Positions 42,786-52,757 of a stretch of 64,000 bases of DNA are shown here, in pieces. The notes below the pieces were generated by a model. That model had not been told where the DNA came from. It saw only the letters and a program-made list of their open reading frames with translations, and did not search any database. The stretch is from assembly GCA_963733935.1 (NCBI GenBank), contig CAVTEQ010000015.1:496001-560000 (forward strand). Reading direction: 5' to 3'. Source of the DNA: JAHFUA01 sp963733935 (GTDB taxonomy: Bacteria > Acidobacteriota > Terriglobia > Terriglobales > Acidobacteriaceae). Positions within the stretch are counted from its first letter, which is position 1; each line of letters starts with the position of its first letter. The position numbers were made by a program, and so were the translations under genes.

Positions 42786-43696
42786 CCCTCCTTCCTGCCC
42801 GACGAAGCTTCCGGCTTGCGCGGTGGCGCTTCCGGCTGCTCACGTCTTGGTCCTTCGAAGACGTAATGGAAGAGAACACCCACGAAGCCCAGCGAAGCGC
42901 CGATCAGGCCCAGTGGCTTAAGGACACTCTTCCATGCCTTGTAGGCAAACGAGACCCGTGGATTCTTGGGCAGTCCGCCGTAGAGTTCCGGGTTGTTGGC
43001 ATCGTGCAGCACATAGATGACGTGCGTGCCGCCGACGCCCTCGGGGTCGTACACGCCGGCATCCTTGAAGCCGGAGACATCGCGCAGTTGCTTGGCGCGG
43101 TTCTCGGCCAGCAGCTTCATGTCTTCCTTGGTGCCGAAGTGCAGGCATCCGGTGGGACACGACTTGATGCAGGCCGGTTCCAGACCCTGCCCTACGCGGT
43201 CCGAGCAGAGCGTGCACTTGTAGACCTTCTTGGTTTCCTTGTTGAACCTGGGGATATTGAACGGGCACCCGGAGATGCAGAACTCGCAGCCAATGCAGTT
43301 TTCCTGCTGGAAGTCGACGATGCCATTGGCGTACTTGACGATGGCTCCATCGGCCGGACAGGCATCGAGACAGCCCGGATCGGCGCAGTGCATGCACTGA
43401 TCCTTGCGCATGAGCCACATCAGGGTGCCGTCTTCGCGAACGTGCTCGTTGAACTTGATCAGGTTCCAATAGTTCCAGTTGGTCTCCGGCATCGTCTGGT
43501 AGGTGTTGTCGAACATGGTCGGCTGGAACGGCATGTCGTTCCACTCGACGCAGGCGACTTCGCACGCTTTGCAGCCGATGCAGGTCGTGGTGTCAATAAG
43601 CTTGCAGACCTCGAGGTCGCGCTGCGTGCCCATGCCCGCCACCGGGCCGGGGTGACCCGAGATCTGATCCGTCTGAAGCACTCTGCGGTCGCTCAT
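42782..43696 (-). CDS. fdoH: formate dehydrogenase iron-sulfur subunit (beta)
   Basis: 304 aa with four ferredoxin-like clusters of cysteines: TTTCIGCKACEVACVEWND, DQCMHCADPGCLDACPADG, ENCIGCEFCISGCPFNIP, and KCTLCSDRVGQGLEPACIKSCPTG. A C-terminal single helix (VLKPLGLIGASLGFVGVLF) matches the FdnH/FdoH transmembrane anchor. It links FdoG to the haem subunit. Located 17 bases after fdoG. Confidence 0.93.
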   Translation of the reverse strand: MSDRRVLQTDQISGHPGPVAGMGTQRDLEVCKLIDTTTCIGCKACEVACVEWNDMPFQPTMFDNTYQTMPETNWNYWNLIKFNEHVREDGTLMWLMRKDQCMHCADPGCLDACPADGAIVKYANGIVDFQQENCIGCEFCISGCPFNIPRFNKETKKVYKCTLCSDRVGQGLEPACIKSCPTGCLHFGTKEDMKLLAENRAKQLRDVSGFKDAGVYDPEGVGGTHVIYVLHDANNPELYGGLPKNPRVSFAYKAWKSVLKPLGLIGASLGFVGVLFHYVFEGPRREQPEAPPRKPEASSGRKEG

Positions 43697-43712
43697 TCTC
43701 GTGTCCCCCTTT

Positions 43713-46700
43713 CTAAGCCTTCTCGAGCTTCACCAGGAAGCCCTTGAATTCCGGCGTGTGGGCGTTGGGATCGAGCACCGTGGGAGTGAGAAGGTTGGCC
43801 GGCGTCAACGCCGTCTTGCCCTCGCCCTCGGCAATGCCCTTGTAGCCCCAGTGGATGGGAATCCCGATCTGGTAGGTGGTCTTCCCGTCGATTTTCATGG
43901 GGCGGATACGTTTGGTCAGCATCGCCTTCGCTATGTACGACGAACGGGCGCTTGTGACCTTGACCTTGTCACCTCCCTTGATCCCTTTCTCCTGCGCCAA
44001 CTCCTCCGGAATTTCTACGAAGGGCTCGGGCACGAGCTGGACATTCATGGGATTGTTTTTGGTCCAATAGTGGTAGTGCTCGGTCAGGCGGTAGGTGGTA
44101 CAGATGATGTTGAAGCCTTCCGCCGGCGTTCCGAACTTGTCCATTGGCGTCTTGAACTTCTTGACGATCGGATTATTGGAGTGGTTGGGGTGGAGCGGGT
44201 TGGCGATGGGACTCTCGAAGGGCTCGTAGTGCTCGGGGAACGGGCCGTCAGCGACCGCGCCTAGCGGCACAAAGAGACGCGCGACACCCTCCGGATTCAT
44301 GATGAACGGTCCCATGTGGTCTTTGGGGTTGGAATCCGGCTTGAAGTCGGGGACATCGTTGCCCGCCCACTTGCCGGCTGCCTCGTTCCACCAGACTTGC
44401 TTGCGGCTGGGGTCCCACGGCTTGCCTGAAACGTCGCAGGAAGCCCGGTTGTAGAGGACGCGGCGGTTCATGGGCCACGACCAGCCCCAGTTGGGATAAA
44501 TCCCCAGACCGGAGGGATCTTCGGTGCCGCGCCGCTGCATCAGCGGGCCGGCTTCCGTCCAGGAACCGCAGTAGAGCCAGTTGCCGGCGCTGGTCGAGCC
44601 GTCATCGCGCAGGAAGCCGAAGCCGGGCAACTGCTGTCCCGCCTTGATGGTGGTTTGCGTCTTCTCGTCGGTGACGTCCTTGATGGCCTTCCCGTTGATC
44701 TCCTTGGCTACTTCGGCCAGGGAAGGATTGTTCGGAGTCGTGTAGGACCAGGTAGCCTTCAGGATCGGATCCGGGAACTTGCCGCCTTCCTTCTGGTACA
44801 GCTCGCGAACCTTGAGGAAGATGCGGGCAAGAATTTCCTGGTCTAGCTTGGCCTCGCCCGGCGGAGGCAGGGCGGCGTGCTTCCATTGCAGCCAGCGCGC
44901 CGAGTTGACGAAAGTGCCGTCTTTCTCGGCGAAGCCCGCGCCTGGCAGCCGGTAAACGGTGGTGTTGATCTTCTTCATCTCGTCTTGCGTGATGCCGGGA
45001 GACTTCCAGAAATCGCTGGTCTCATCGGGATAAATCTCGCAGACGACCAGGAAGTCGGCCTTCTTCAAAGCATCGATATTCTTCTGCGAGTCCGGGCCGA
45101 TCATCACTCCGTTCATGCCGAAGGCAAACAGGCCCTTGACCTTGCCGTTGTACATGTCGTTCCAGATATCGGCGAAGGAGTAGCGCCGGTCCACCTTGGG
45201 CAGGAAGTTGAAAGCCCAGCCGTTCTCCTTAGTGGCCGCGTCGCCGTAAAGCGACTTCAGGAACGACACCGCGAACCTAGGCATGTTTCCCCAATAATTA
45301 AAGGAATCCCATTCCTTGGGCTTGGAAGGCTTGGGAGTGACGCGGGTGATGTAAGTCTCCCAATCTTTGTCGTTGGGGACGGGTACTTTGAGATAGCCGG
45401 GCAGAATGTCAAAGATCCCCGCCATGTCGGTAGCACCCTGGATGTTGGAGTGGCCGCGCAACGCGTTCATGCCGCCGCCGGCCCGGCCGATGTTGCCCAT
45501 CAGCAACTGCAGCATGCAGGCGGTACGGATGATCTGCGTCCCGTAGGAATGCTGCGTCCAGCCGACAGCGTAGATGATGGTACCGGCCTTCTTGGTATCG
45601 CCGTCCTTGCGAATCGAGGTAAACAGGTCGGCGGCTTTCAGGAACTGGTCTTTGGGGATGCCCGTGATGCGCTCGACCATCTCCGGCGTGTAGCGCGAGT
45701 ACTGCTTCTTGAGAAGCTGGTAGACGCAGCGCGGGTGTTCGAGCGAGGTGTCATAGGCCGTGTTGGGGGGCAGCATCGGCGGGGGAGGTCCCGCGGCAGC
45801 ATAGCCCTTGGCCGTCGGCGGTGCTTTGTGCTCCGGAACAGCCGCTTTGGGGGCCGACGCCGGTGCGTGCATCGCCGCTGCCATCATGCCGGCGGCCGCA
45901 GCCTTACCCGTCAGGTCGCCACCTTCTTCATAGTTCCACGTGGACTTGTCGTAGGTTTGCTTGTCAGGATCGAAGCCCGAGTACAGGCCGTCCTCGGGAA
46001 GCTTAAATCCTTCCTTCACCACGAAGGCAGCGTTGGTGTAGTTAACGACATACTCTTTGTTAATGCGGTTGTTCGTCAAGGCGTAGTTGATCAGCCCGCC
46101 CAGGAAGGCGATGTCACTACCGGCGCGGATCTGCAGGAACAGGTCGGCAACCGCGGCGGTGCGGGTGAAGCGCGGGTCCACCACGATTAACTTGGCATTC
46201 CGGTTGCGCTTGGCTTCCACTACCCACTTAAAACCGCAGGGATGGTTCTCGGCGGGGTTGCCGCCCATGACCAATGCCATGTCGGTATTCCGCATGTCGG
46301 TCCAGCCGTTGGTCATTGCCCCGCGTCCGAACGTTGGTCCCAAACTTGAGACCGTGGGGCCGTGTCAAACCCTGGCCTGATTTTCTATAAATGTCAGGCC
46401 CATGCTCCTCATCGTCTTCACGACGAGGTAGTTGAACTCATTCGTATCGGTGCAACCGCCGGTGAAGGCAACCGTCTCCAGCCGATTCACCGTGCGCCCT
46501 TCGCTGTCCTGCTCGATTAGGGTCGCGTCGCGGGTTTTCTTGACCCAGCGGCCGATCTCGTTGATGGCCTGGTCCCAGGGGATATCCTCCCACTGGGTGC
46601 TGCCGGGACGCCGGACCTGCGGCTTGAGCAGCCGCCGCTCGTTCATGATGTCCTGCTCGAGCGACGCGCCTTTGGGGCAAAGCGTCCCGCGATTGATCGG

Positions 46701-46946
46701 GTGATCGGGATCGCCTTCCACGTGCACTACCTGCGGGGTCACGTTCTTCGCCTTGTCCCCGAGGGTGTGGATGATCACCCCGCAACTGACCGCGCAATAT
46801 GGGCAGGTGCTGCGCGTCTCCGTGGTGCGGGATATCTTCAGCCCCTGGGTTTGCGCGAGCAGGGGCGCGGCATCAAAGCCGAAGACGGTGAGGCCTACGC
46901 CTCCCAGCAATCCGGCTTTGAAGAATGATCGTCGGGAAACTTCCAT
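43713..46946 (-). CDS. fdoG: selenocysteine-containing formate dehydrogenase major subunit (alpha)
   Basis: About 1077 aa molybdopterin enzyme oxidising formate to carbon dioxide. The N-terminus has a twin-arginine signal (SRRSFFKAGLLGG), a 4Fe-4S site (CPYCAVSCGVI ... GTLCPKGASL), then ENQARV-U-HGPTVSSLGPTF. The UGA at 46367-46365 (codon 194) falls exactly where FdnG/FdoG have selenocysteine, and the frame continues unbroken to 43713 with FGRGAMTNGWTDMRNTDMAL and MGGNPAENHPCGFKWV. A SECIS-like hairpin follows at the right distance. An Ala/Pro-rich insertion (about 390-440) is not typical. SD AGGGAGG precedes the ATG. Automated callers would split this into two genes. Confidence 0.95.
46336..46353 (-). 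promoter_or_regulatory. SECIS hairpin in fdoG
   Basis: On the minus strand, starting 11 bases after the UGA, GGUCUC (46353-46348) pairs with GGGACC (46341-46336), including one U-G pair, closing the loop AAGUUU (46347-46342) with GU in it. Spacing and loop content match the known E. coli fdhF SECIS layout. Confidence 0.75.
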
Positions 46947-47190
46947 GGTTCAGCCTCCCTGGTGCAGCGAGATTTCAAGCCTTGAACGTATGGATGCGCA
47001 AAAAGCACAACGAGACAGCAATTCCCTTGTGTTGGGAAACGGACAGAAAATCCGCAATTTGAGAGGTCCATCCTACCTCCGGCTCTTGCGGTCCTGGGCC
47101 TTGGGGTCGGCCTAAAAAATTGGCGCCCAGCCTACACCTGACGGGGGCGGAAGTCAATGCAGATGCGGGATCGGCTACGACAATGCGGGT

Positions 47191-47988
47191 TCACAGCCCC
47201 ATCAGGTTGAGCTCGATCTTCTCGTATCCGTGCTCGGCCGCCCACAGGTCCAGAGGGGCGGCCGCGATCTCGTCCACCAACGGAACGGCAAGACCGTTGA
47301 GCGTAAGATCCACGCTCTTCAGATAGCGCTTGCAGGTGTCGCAGGCCTCGACGCGTACGTGGGGAAAGTCCTCGGCCGAAAAGCGCGGCAGCTTGAGGTG
47401 GTTTTCCTCGGCGCAATTCGGACAAAGGACGCGGCGGAACTCCCACTCCGTCGCACAGGTCGCGCACACCAGCGAACGCTTGCCGCCATCGCCCTCTGGG
47501 CGCAGCACGCCCAGTTGCGGCGCGTCGCCGCACACCGGACAGAGTTGCCCGGTGTAACCCGCGAACTGAATCTTGCTCTCCAGAGCGAGATACTCCGCCA
47601 CCGGTTGCAGACAGGCGCGGGCGAAAAAGTGCTGCGCCAAGTCGCCGTTCGGCGGAGTCTCCAGCAGGATGCGCCATTGTTCGGGACTCTGCTGGCGCAA
47701 CTCCCGCGCAGACTTCGCGAGCCCGGCCGGGCCCTTCTGCTCGACCAGCCCGATCAGCGCCGGAAACCGGCACAACGCCGTCGGCGTCACAAGCTGCTCA
47801 TCAAACGGACGCATGGAGTCGGCGCGCAGGTTCTCCGCCGCCGTGGCTTCAAAGATCTGCTTTTGAAAGGCGGCAACTTCGGCGTAGAAGTTCAGCACTT
47901 GAGCCGCCGAGGGGTACTCCCCCGCCAGCGCTCGGGCGCGAGCGATACGCCTGTCAAAATCTGGTCTGATCATGGTTGTGCGGGCCAT
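47191..47988 (-). CDS. fdhE: formate dehydrogenase accessory protein FdhE
   Basis: 265 aa. Four CxxC pairs are visible: GQLCPVCGDAPQLG, SLVCATCATEWEF, VLCPNCAEENH and EACDTCKRYLK, which bind iron in FdhE and support Tat-proofing and activation of formate dehydrogenase. It lies upstream of fdoG on the same strand; the 244-base gap 46947-47190 holds no other gene and should contain the fdo promoter. The ATG at 47988 (MARTTMIRPDFD) is used; an internal ATG is possible. Confidence 0.88.
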   Translation of the reverse strand: MARTTMIRPDFDRRIARARALAGEYPSAAQVLNFYAEVAAFQKQIFEATAAENLRADSMRPFDEQLVTPTALCRFPALIGLVEQKGPAGLAKSARELRQQSPEQWRILLETPPNGDLAQHFFARACLQPVAEYLALESKIQFAGYTGQLCPVCGDAPQLGVLRPEGDGGKRSLVCATCATEWEFRRVLCPNCAEENHLKLPRFSAEDFPHVRVEACDTCKRYLKSVDLTLNGLAVPLVDEIAAAPLDLWAAEHGYEKIELNLMGL

Positions 47989-48004
47989 TATTCACGGCGG
48001 GCGC

Positions 48005-49199
48005 TTACCGCGCAATGGCCGCGCGCTTTTGCGGTTCCCGTCCAAACAGCCTCGCGGCCAACTCGCTGCCGCGTCCCTTCAGCCGCGTGCGTGCCAGCGA
48101 GAGCAGCAGCATGGCTACGAATATCGCCGCCAGCCCCAGCGAGGCTCCGCCGATGCCCATGGCGCGCTTGGGCAGAATGGAGAACCGTCCGTAGACGAAC
48201 TCGATGTGTACCCAGTAGACCAGCAGCGAAGTCTGCCCGAGCTGGATCATGGGGCTGAATCCCCAGATCGAGGTGGGTGCCCCAGCCTTGGCCGCGGGTG
48301 CCCCACCTTTGGCCGGTTTTGCCAAAGGTGGGTGAAAACTCAATCGGCACCATCCATACACCCCGCACAGAATCACCAGCAACAGTCCAACGCGAATCAG
48401 GAAGAAATTCGGGCTGGTGTGCCAGAAGTCGTACACCGCGTAAAGCTGTCGTGGATTGTGATCGAACCAGCGCGCAATCGCGATGATCGCAACGCCAGCG
48501 CCGCCCAGCAGCGCGAACGTCTTTGACCTCGCGCTTCCTCACCCAATCGCTCACCAGCAGAAAGCCAACCGCCAGCCCGGCAAACGCAAATCCTGTCCAG
48601 GGGAAGACCGGGAAGAGCCACGACTGCGGCTGCTTAAACGTGTGTACGCCGTTGATATAAGACTCGAGCGGCCAGGGCAGCCCGCGCAGCCGCAGAGTCG
48701 TCCACACCAGCGGCGTGGCCAGCGAGATTGCAAGCGCGACGCCCACGGCCGCAATCGCCGAACGCATTCGCCCACCGCCAGCCAGCCGGCACATCACGCC
48801 CATCAGCATCATGGAGAAGCCGATGGTGTTCAGGATGTCCACCCGCAGCAAGTCCGTCCACGGCGCCCACGGGAATCCAAGCAAGTACTCCTGCAGCCGG
48901 AAGAGCAAGCCCAGCCCGAAGATTTCAGCGCCGCGAAGGATAGTGGTGCGCGCTACCTGATTGGGATCAGCGCCGCGCTGGCGCAGTTTGTCCGTAACCA
49001 GGGCGAACGATATCCCGGCAAGAAAAAGAAACAGCGGCGCCGGCAGTGTGCCGCCCAGTTGCGACCACATGAAGAAGGTGCTCTTGCGCGCGGCGCCGCC
49101 CAGCCAGGAGTCGTAGCAGTGGGTCTGGAACATGAGTACGCAGGCCAGGCCGCGCATCCAGTCGATGTAAGCCAGGCGCGAGGTTGAAGACGCGCTCAC
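48005..49199 (-). CDS. acyltransferase-like multi-pass membrane protein (DUF1624/NagX type), frameshifted
   Basis: About 395 aa in about ten helices. It begins SRLAYIDWMRGLACVLMFQTHCYDSWL, the signature of heparan N-acetyltransferase-like (DUF1624) proteins. The first frame ends near VRKREVK. One extra A in an AAA run at 48522-48524 shifts the frame; the other frame continues KTFALLGGAGVAIIAIARWF, FWHTSPNFFLIRVGLLLVI and ends in REPQKRAAIAR at 48005. Codons 48262-48330 are a palindromic repeat inserted in frame (PPLAKPAKGGAPAAKAG). GTG 49199 is the preferred start. Confidence 0.72.
48262..48330. repeat. in-frame palindromic repeat inside the acyltransferase
   Basis: CCACCTTTGGCCGGTTTTG and GCCAAAGGTGGG arms; the same kind of element as 26143-26190. 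It encodes a Pro/Ala/Lys-rich stretch between two predicted helices. Confidence 0.65.
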
Positions 49200-49255
49200 T
49201 GCGAGATACTGCGACCGATGATGGGAAACGGCCCCGTGTCGTACTCGCACATAGA

Positions 49256-49325
49256 AAGATCCTTCGCTTCGCTCAGGATTTCGCCTGCGGGCTCCCGTTC
49301 GCCTTCCTTCGCTCCGCTCAGGGGC
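49256..49325. repeat. degenerate CTTCGCTTCGCTCAGGAT repeats
   Basis: Two partial copies of the family found at 16 kb. The kinase reading frame ends inside the second copy (its last residues GMSERP derive from it). Confidence 0.6.
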
Positions 49326-52248
49326 GCTCGCTCATGCCCGCATCCCGGCCCAATTGGGCGTATTCCGCCTTGGCCTGCTTCAGGATAGGGATGTCGGGAT
49401 CCGCGTCTTTCCAGAGGCCGAAGAAGTCCTGGTAAGCGGTGCGGCTCTTGGCCACGTCGCCGGAGAGCCCATAGGCGCGGGCCAGCCCCAGTTGCGCAAA
49501 GGACATCATAGGGTCCGCCGGCGAGGCATTCCTAAGATTAAGGATGGTTTGGAACGCTTGGGCCGCATCGGCGCCTCTGCCGGCCATTAACAGCGCGCTC
49601 GCCCGCGTGTAGAGGGATTCCGTATTGAAGTGGTCGAAGGGTTCAGCCGGCTTCATCAGCTCCAAAGCCTTGTCGGCGGCGTGATGATTCAATTCAAGCA
49701 CTGCCCGAACCATGGGCGCGTTCACGGATTGGACAAATAGATCGTGCGGGCGTTGCTTGACGACCTGCTCGACCAACTGCCGGGCTTTTGCATCTTCCCC
49801 TGCGCGCGCATATATATCGGCTGCCGCCAGGAGGATGCCTGGCGATTGCAATGCTTTCAGCGCCGCGTCGGCTCCTTTGATCGCTTCGGAGCGGTTTTGG
49901 ACAATAGCTTCCACCAGGGCTTCGTTGGCGATCGAGTTGACCGCACTCTCCTTGAGTTCAAGACGCTCTGCCATAGCCTCGGCCTGTTTGTAGAGCTCGC
50001 GGCTACGGTGTAATTGGCCACGGGCCGCGGCCAGGGAGGCATCACGCTGCATCAAGTCGTATTCCCCCTGCGGGTTGGTTCTTGCCAGTGCGTCCTCTTT
50101 TGCCAGCGTCGCCTGGTCGCCCTCCGCCAAAGCAATCGTGCCCAGCGCCTCGTGAATAAGCGCCGCTCCCAGCTTGCGTTCCTGGGCTTTGGCCAGAACG
50201 GCCTTGGCAGCATCCAGGCGGTTCATGGCGCTGTAGGCCTCAGCCGCAACCGAGTAGCCGTTGAATTTTTCCGGACTCAGTTGGCTGGCTTCGAGCGCGT
50301 TCTCCAAGGCCTTGTCGAATTGTCCTAAGATAAGGTAGGTGACGGCCAGGTTGACCCGGGGGCGCTCATCGCGCGGGTACACCTGCTTGTACTGGCTGTA
50401 GACGTCAATTGCCTTGTCGATTTGGCCGGTGTCCTGATAGTAGTCGCTGGTGATCGCCAGCTTCTCCCGTTCGCTGGCGCGGTCCTTCAACTCAAAAGCC
50501 TTGGCGATATTTTGCAACATGGCTTCAGACTGCCCCAGGTTGCCATATTCCACAGCCAGCCCGCGGTAGCCCATGGCGAAATTGGGATCCAGTTGCACCG
50601 CCTGCTTGCTGAACTTGATGGCGCCCAGGAAGTCGCCATTGTTATTCAGGGCCGAGGCTTCGCTGGATGCCTTAAGGGCCTCGAGGGAGGGTGTGGTCGC
50701 CTCGGCGAGAGGCTTATCAAACATCTGAATCGAAGCCAGCGACTCACCGAGTTTGCGGCGTAGTTTGGTGCTGGCTTCTCCCAAGGCATCGAGTACCTTC
50801 TCTTTGCTCGCGGCCTGGATCTGCTCCTCGCCAATCGGGCCTCCGGTCGCCGCATTCATGGCTTCCAAAGTGACCACATACGCGCTGCCCAGACTGGCAA
50901 TCGAGCCATGGACCAAGGCTTTGATTCCGTTGCGCTGGCAGATCTCGCGGCCGATTTCCGGCGTGATGCGCGCATCCGGCCGCTGTCCCATCAGCTTCAG
51001 AGTTCGCGCCACCTCCTGCTGGGACACGAGACTCAGGAAGGGTGATTGCGCCAGGCTGACCTGCAGCGCGGTTTTCAACGTACCGTCGAAGACGGGATCG
51101 CCTGTCGTATTAGTGAAGTCGGCCAGCAGAATGGTGTCCTTCTCGGTCAACGCGGGTGTGCGCGGAGAGCGCCAATAGAAGAATGCGGCGACCAGCAGCA
51201 CTACGCCGGCGATCGCCGGGATCACGATCTTCCAGGGGAAAGAGGGCTTGGCAGGGGTGACCGCGCTCTTCGGCTCCGGCGCGGCTGCGATCCGGCCGCT
51301 CGAAGCCCGGGCCGCTGCCGAGCCGCTGGAGCTCGCGGCCGAGACCGGCGCATCCTCTGCCACGGCGACCGCGCTGCGCGAGGAATCGGTCTCGCGCTTC
51401 AGGCGCTTGAGGTCGGCGCGCATGTCGGAGGCGTGCTGGTAGCGCAAATCACGATCTTTCTCCAGCGCCTTGTTGATAATGCGTTCCAGCTCCGCCGGAA
51501 TCTCCGGGTTCAGCCGTACCGGCGCGGCGGGCGCGCGATTCAGGATGGCTTCGAAGATGACTCCGGAGGTGTCGCCCCTGAAAGGCAGCGTGCCGGTCGC
51601 CATCTCGTAGAGCACGACGCCGAACGAAAACAGGTCACTGCGCGCGTCCAGCTCCTTGCCCTTCACCTGCTCGGGCGACATATAGGCCACGGTGCCCAGC
51701 GTGCTGCCGGGACTGGTCAGGTGTTGTTGGCTGACTGCCGTTGCATCTGCGTCCGTGTCAGCGGATTGGCCCTTGGCTTTCAGGACCTTGGCCAGCCCAA
51801 AATCGAGTACCTTCACCTGGCCGCGCTTGGTGATGAAGATATTTGCCGGCTTGATATCGCGATGAACAATGCCTTCGCTGTGGGCGGCATCGAGCGCATC
51901 GGCAATCTGGGCCGCGACATCGAGCAAGGATTCCGTATCGAGAGGCTGCGCCGTGATGCGGTGCTTGAGAGTCTGCCCGTCGAGGAACTCCATCGCCAGG
52001 AACGGCTGGCCCTGGTGCTGCCCGATTTCATAGATGGTGCAGATGTTGGGGTGGCTCAGGGCCGAGGCGGCACGGGCTTCGCGGCGGAAACGCTCGAGCG
52101 CCTGCGCATCCGGAACCAGATCGGACGGAAGAAACTTGAGCGCAACGAACCTCCCCAGCTCGGTGTCCTCAGCTTTGTAGACGACGCCCATACCGCCGCC
52201 GCCCAGCTTTTCAGTGATCCGGTAATGCGAGATGGTTTGACCGATCAT
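49318..52248 (-). CDS. receptor-like Ser/Thr protein kinase with TPR repeats (976 aa)
   Basis: N-terminal kinase (ISHYRITEKLGGGGMGVVYKAE; catalytic loop GIVHRDIKPANIFIT; DFGLAKVLK; GTVAYMSPEQVKG), a Ser/Ala-rich linker (about 290-345), one transmembrane helix (IVIPAIAGVVLLVAAFFYW), a FlgO-like domain (DTILLADFTNTTGDPVFDGT) and then TPR repeats to the end. ATG 52248 begins the usual MIGQTISHYRI; the longer frame is not supported. Divergent from the ars operon. A paralogue of exactly the same length lies at 55766. The signal is unknown; TPRs face the periplasm by topology. Confidence 0.88.
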   Translation of the reverse strand: MIGQTISHYRITEKLGGGGMGVVYKAEDTELGRFVALKFLPSDLVPDAQALERFRREARAASALSHPNICTIYEIGQHQGQPFLAMEFLDGQTLKHRITAQPLDTESLLDVAAQIADALDAAHSEGIVHRDIKPANIFITKRGQVKVLDFGLAKVLKAKGQSADTDADATAVSQQHLTSPGSTLGTVAYMSPEQVKGKELDARSDLFSFGVVLYEMATGTLPFRGDTSGVIFEAILNRAPAAPVRLNPEIPAELERIINKALEKDRDLRYQHASDMRADLKRLKRETDSSRSAVAVAEDAPVSAASSSGSAAARASSGRIAAAPEPKSAVTPAKPSFPWKIVIPAIAGVVLLVAAFFYWRSPRTPALTEKDTILLADFTNTTGDPVFDGTLKTALQVSLAQSPFLSLVSQQEVARTLKLMGQRPDARITPEIGREICQRNGIKALVHGSIASLGSAYVVTLEAMNAATGGPIGEEQIQAASKEKVLDALGEASTKLRRKLGESLASIQMFDKPLAEATTPSLEALKASSEASALNNNGDFLGAIKFSKQAVQLDPNFAMGYRGLAVEYGNLGQSEAMLQNIAKAFELKDRASEREKLAITSDYYQDTGQIDKAIDVYSQYKQVYPRDERPRVNLAVTYLILGQFDKALENALEASQLSPEKFNGYSVAAEAYSAMNRLDAAKAVLAKAQERKLGAALIHEALGTIALAEGDQATLAKEDALARTNPQGEYDLMQRDASLAAARGQLHRSRELYKQAEAMAERLELKESAVNSIANEALVEAIVQNRSEAIKGADAALKALQSPGILLAAADIYARAGEDAKARQLVEQVVKQRPHDLFVQSVNAPMVRAVLELNHHAADKALELMKPAEPFDHFNTESLYTRASALLMAGRGADAAQAFQTILNLRNASPADPMMSFAQLGLARAYGLSGDVAKSRTAYQDFFGLWKDADPDIPILKQAKAEYAQLGRDAGMSERP

Positions 52249-52369
52249 GGGCGAGTGGGAAAACGCGAGTGTGATGGTATGGCCGTAGCAGAACCAAGTC
52301 AATGACATGCCAGCGCAACCGGCAAACCAGAGAAAACGCCGGTCCCGGCCCGCGAACTTTTTTTTGCGC

Positions 52370-52406
52370 TTGACATGGATTTATATTTCTGCAAATATCG
52401 AAATAT
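52370..52406 (+). promoter_or_regulatory. ars operon promoter and ArsR operator overlapping the start codon
   Basis: TTGACA (52370-52375) is followed after 17 bases by a weak -10 AAATAT (52393-52398). The inverted repeat ATATTTC (52383-52389) / GAAATAT (52400-52406) overlaps the -10 and the ATG at 52405. Binding of ArsR would block RNA polymerase. The spacing places the transcription start near the ATG itself, so a leaderless transcript is possible. Confidence 0.6.
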
Positions 52407-52749
52407 GCCAGGCAAGCACACCGAGCAGGTCGCCCGATACGCCGACATGTTTTCCGCCATGGGGACGGAGCCGCGCCTGCGCATCATGCAATTGCTGCTC
52501 TCGGCGCATCCGGAAGGCCTGGTGGTCGGTGAGATTCAGGAAGAGCTGGACATCCCGAATTCCACCCTCTCCCACCATCTGGACAAGCTCAGGAGCGAGG
52601 ATTTGGTGCAGGTGCGCCGGGAGAGCACGTTCTTGCATTACACGGCAAACACGGAAGCTCTGCAGGAACTCTTGCGGTTCCTGTATGCCGAGTGCTGTAC
52701 CCGAAGCAAGGCGGTTAAACCGCAGGACATCGTTCAAATCAGCCGATAG
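52405..52749 (+). CDS. arsR: ArsR-family metal-responsive repressor
   Basis: 114 aa. The winged helix is clear: RYADMFSAMGTEPRLRIMQLLL, VVGEIQEELDIPNSTLSHHLDKL, then the wing VQVRRESTFLHYTAN. It ends with a C-terminal Cys pair (AECCTRS) that may contribute to arsenite binding; the classical ELCVCDL cysteines are absent, so the sensing site differs from E. coli ArsR. ATG 52405 is preferred; an in-frame ATG at 52375 lies in the promoter. Nine bases separate it from arsM. Confidence 0.85.
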   Translation: MPGKHTEQVARYADMFSAMGTEPRLRIMQLLLSAHPEGLVVGEIQEELDIPNSTLSHHLDKLRSEDLVQVRRESTFLHYTANTEALQELLRFLYAECCTRSKAVKPQDIVQISR

Positions 52750-52757
52750 GAGGCAAC

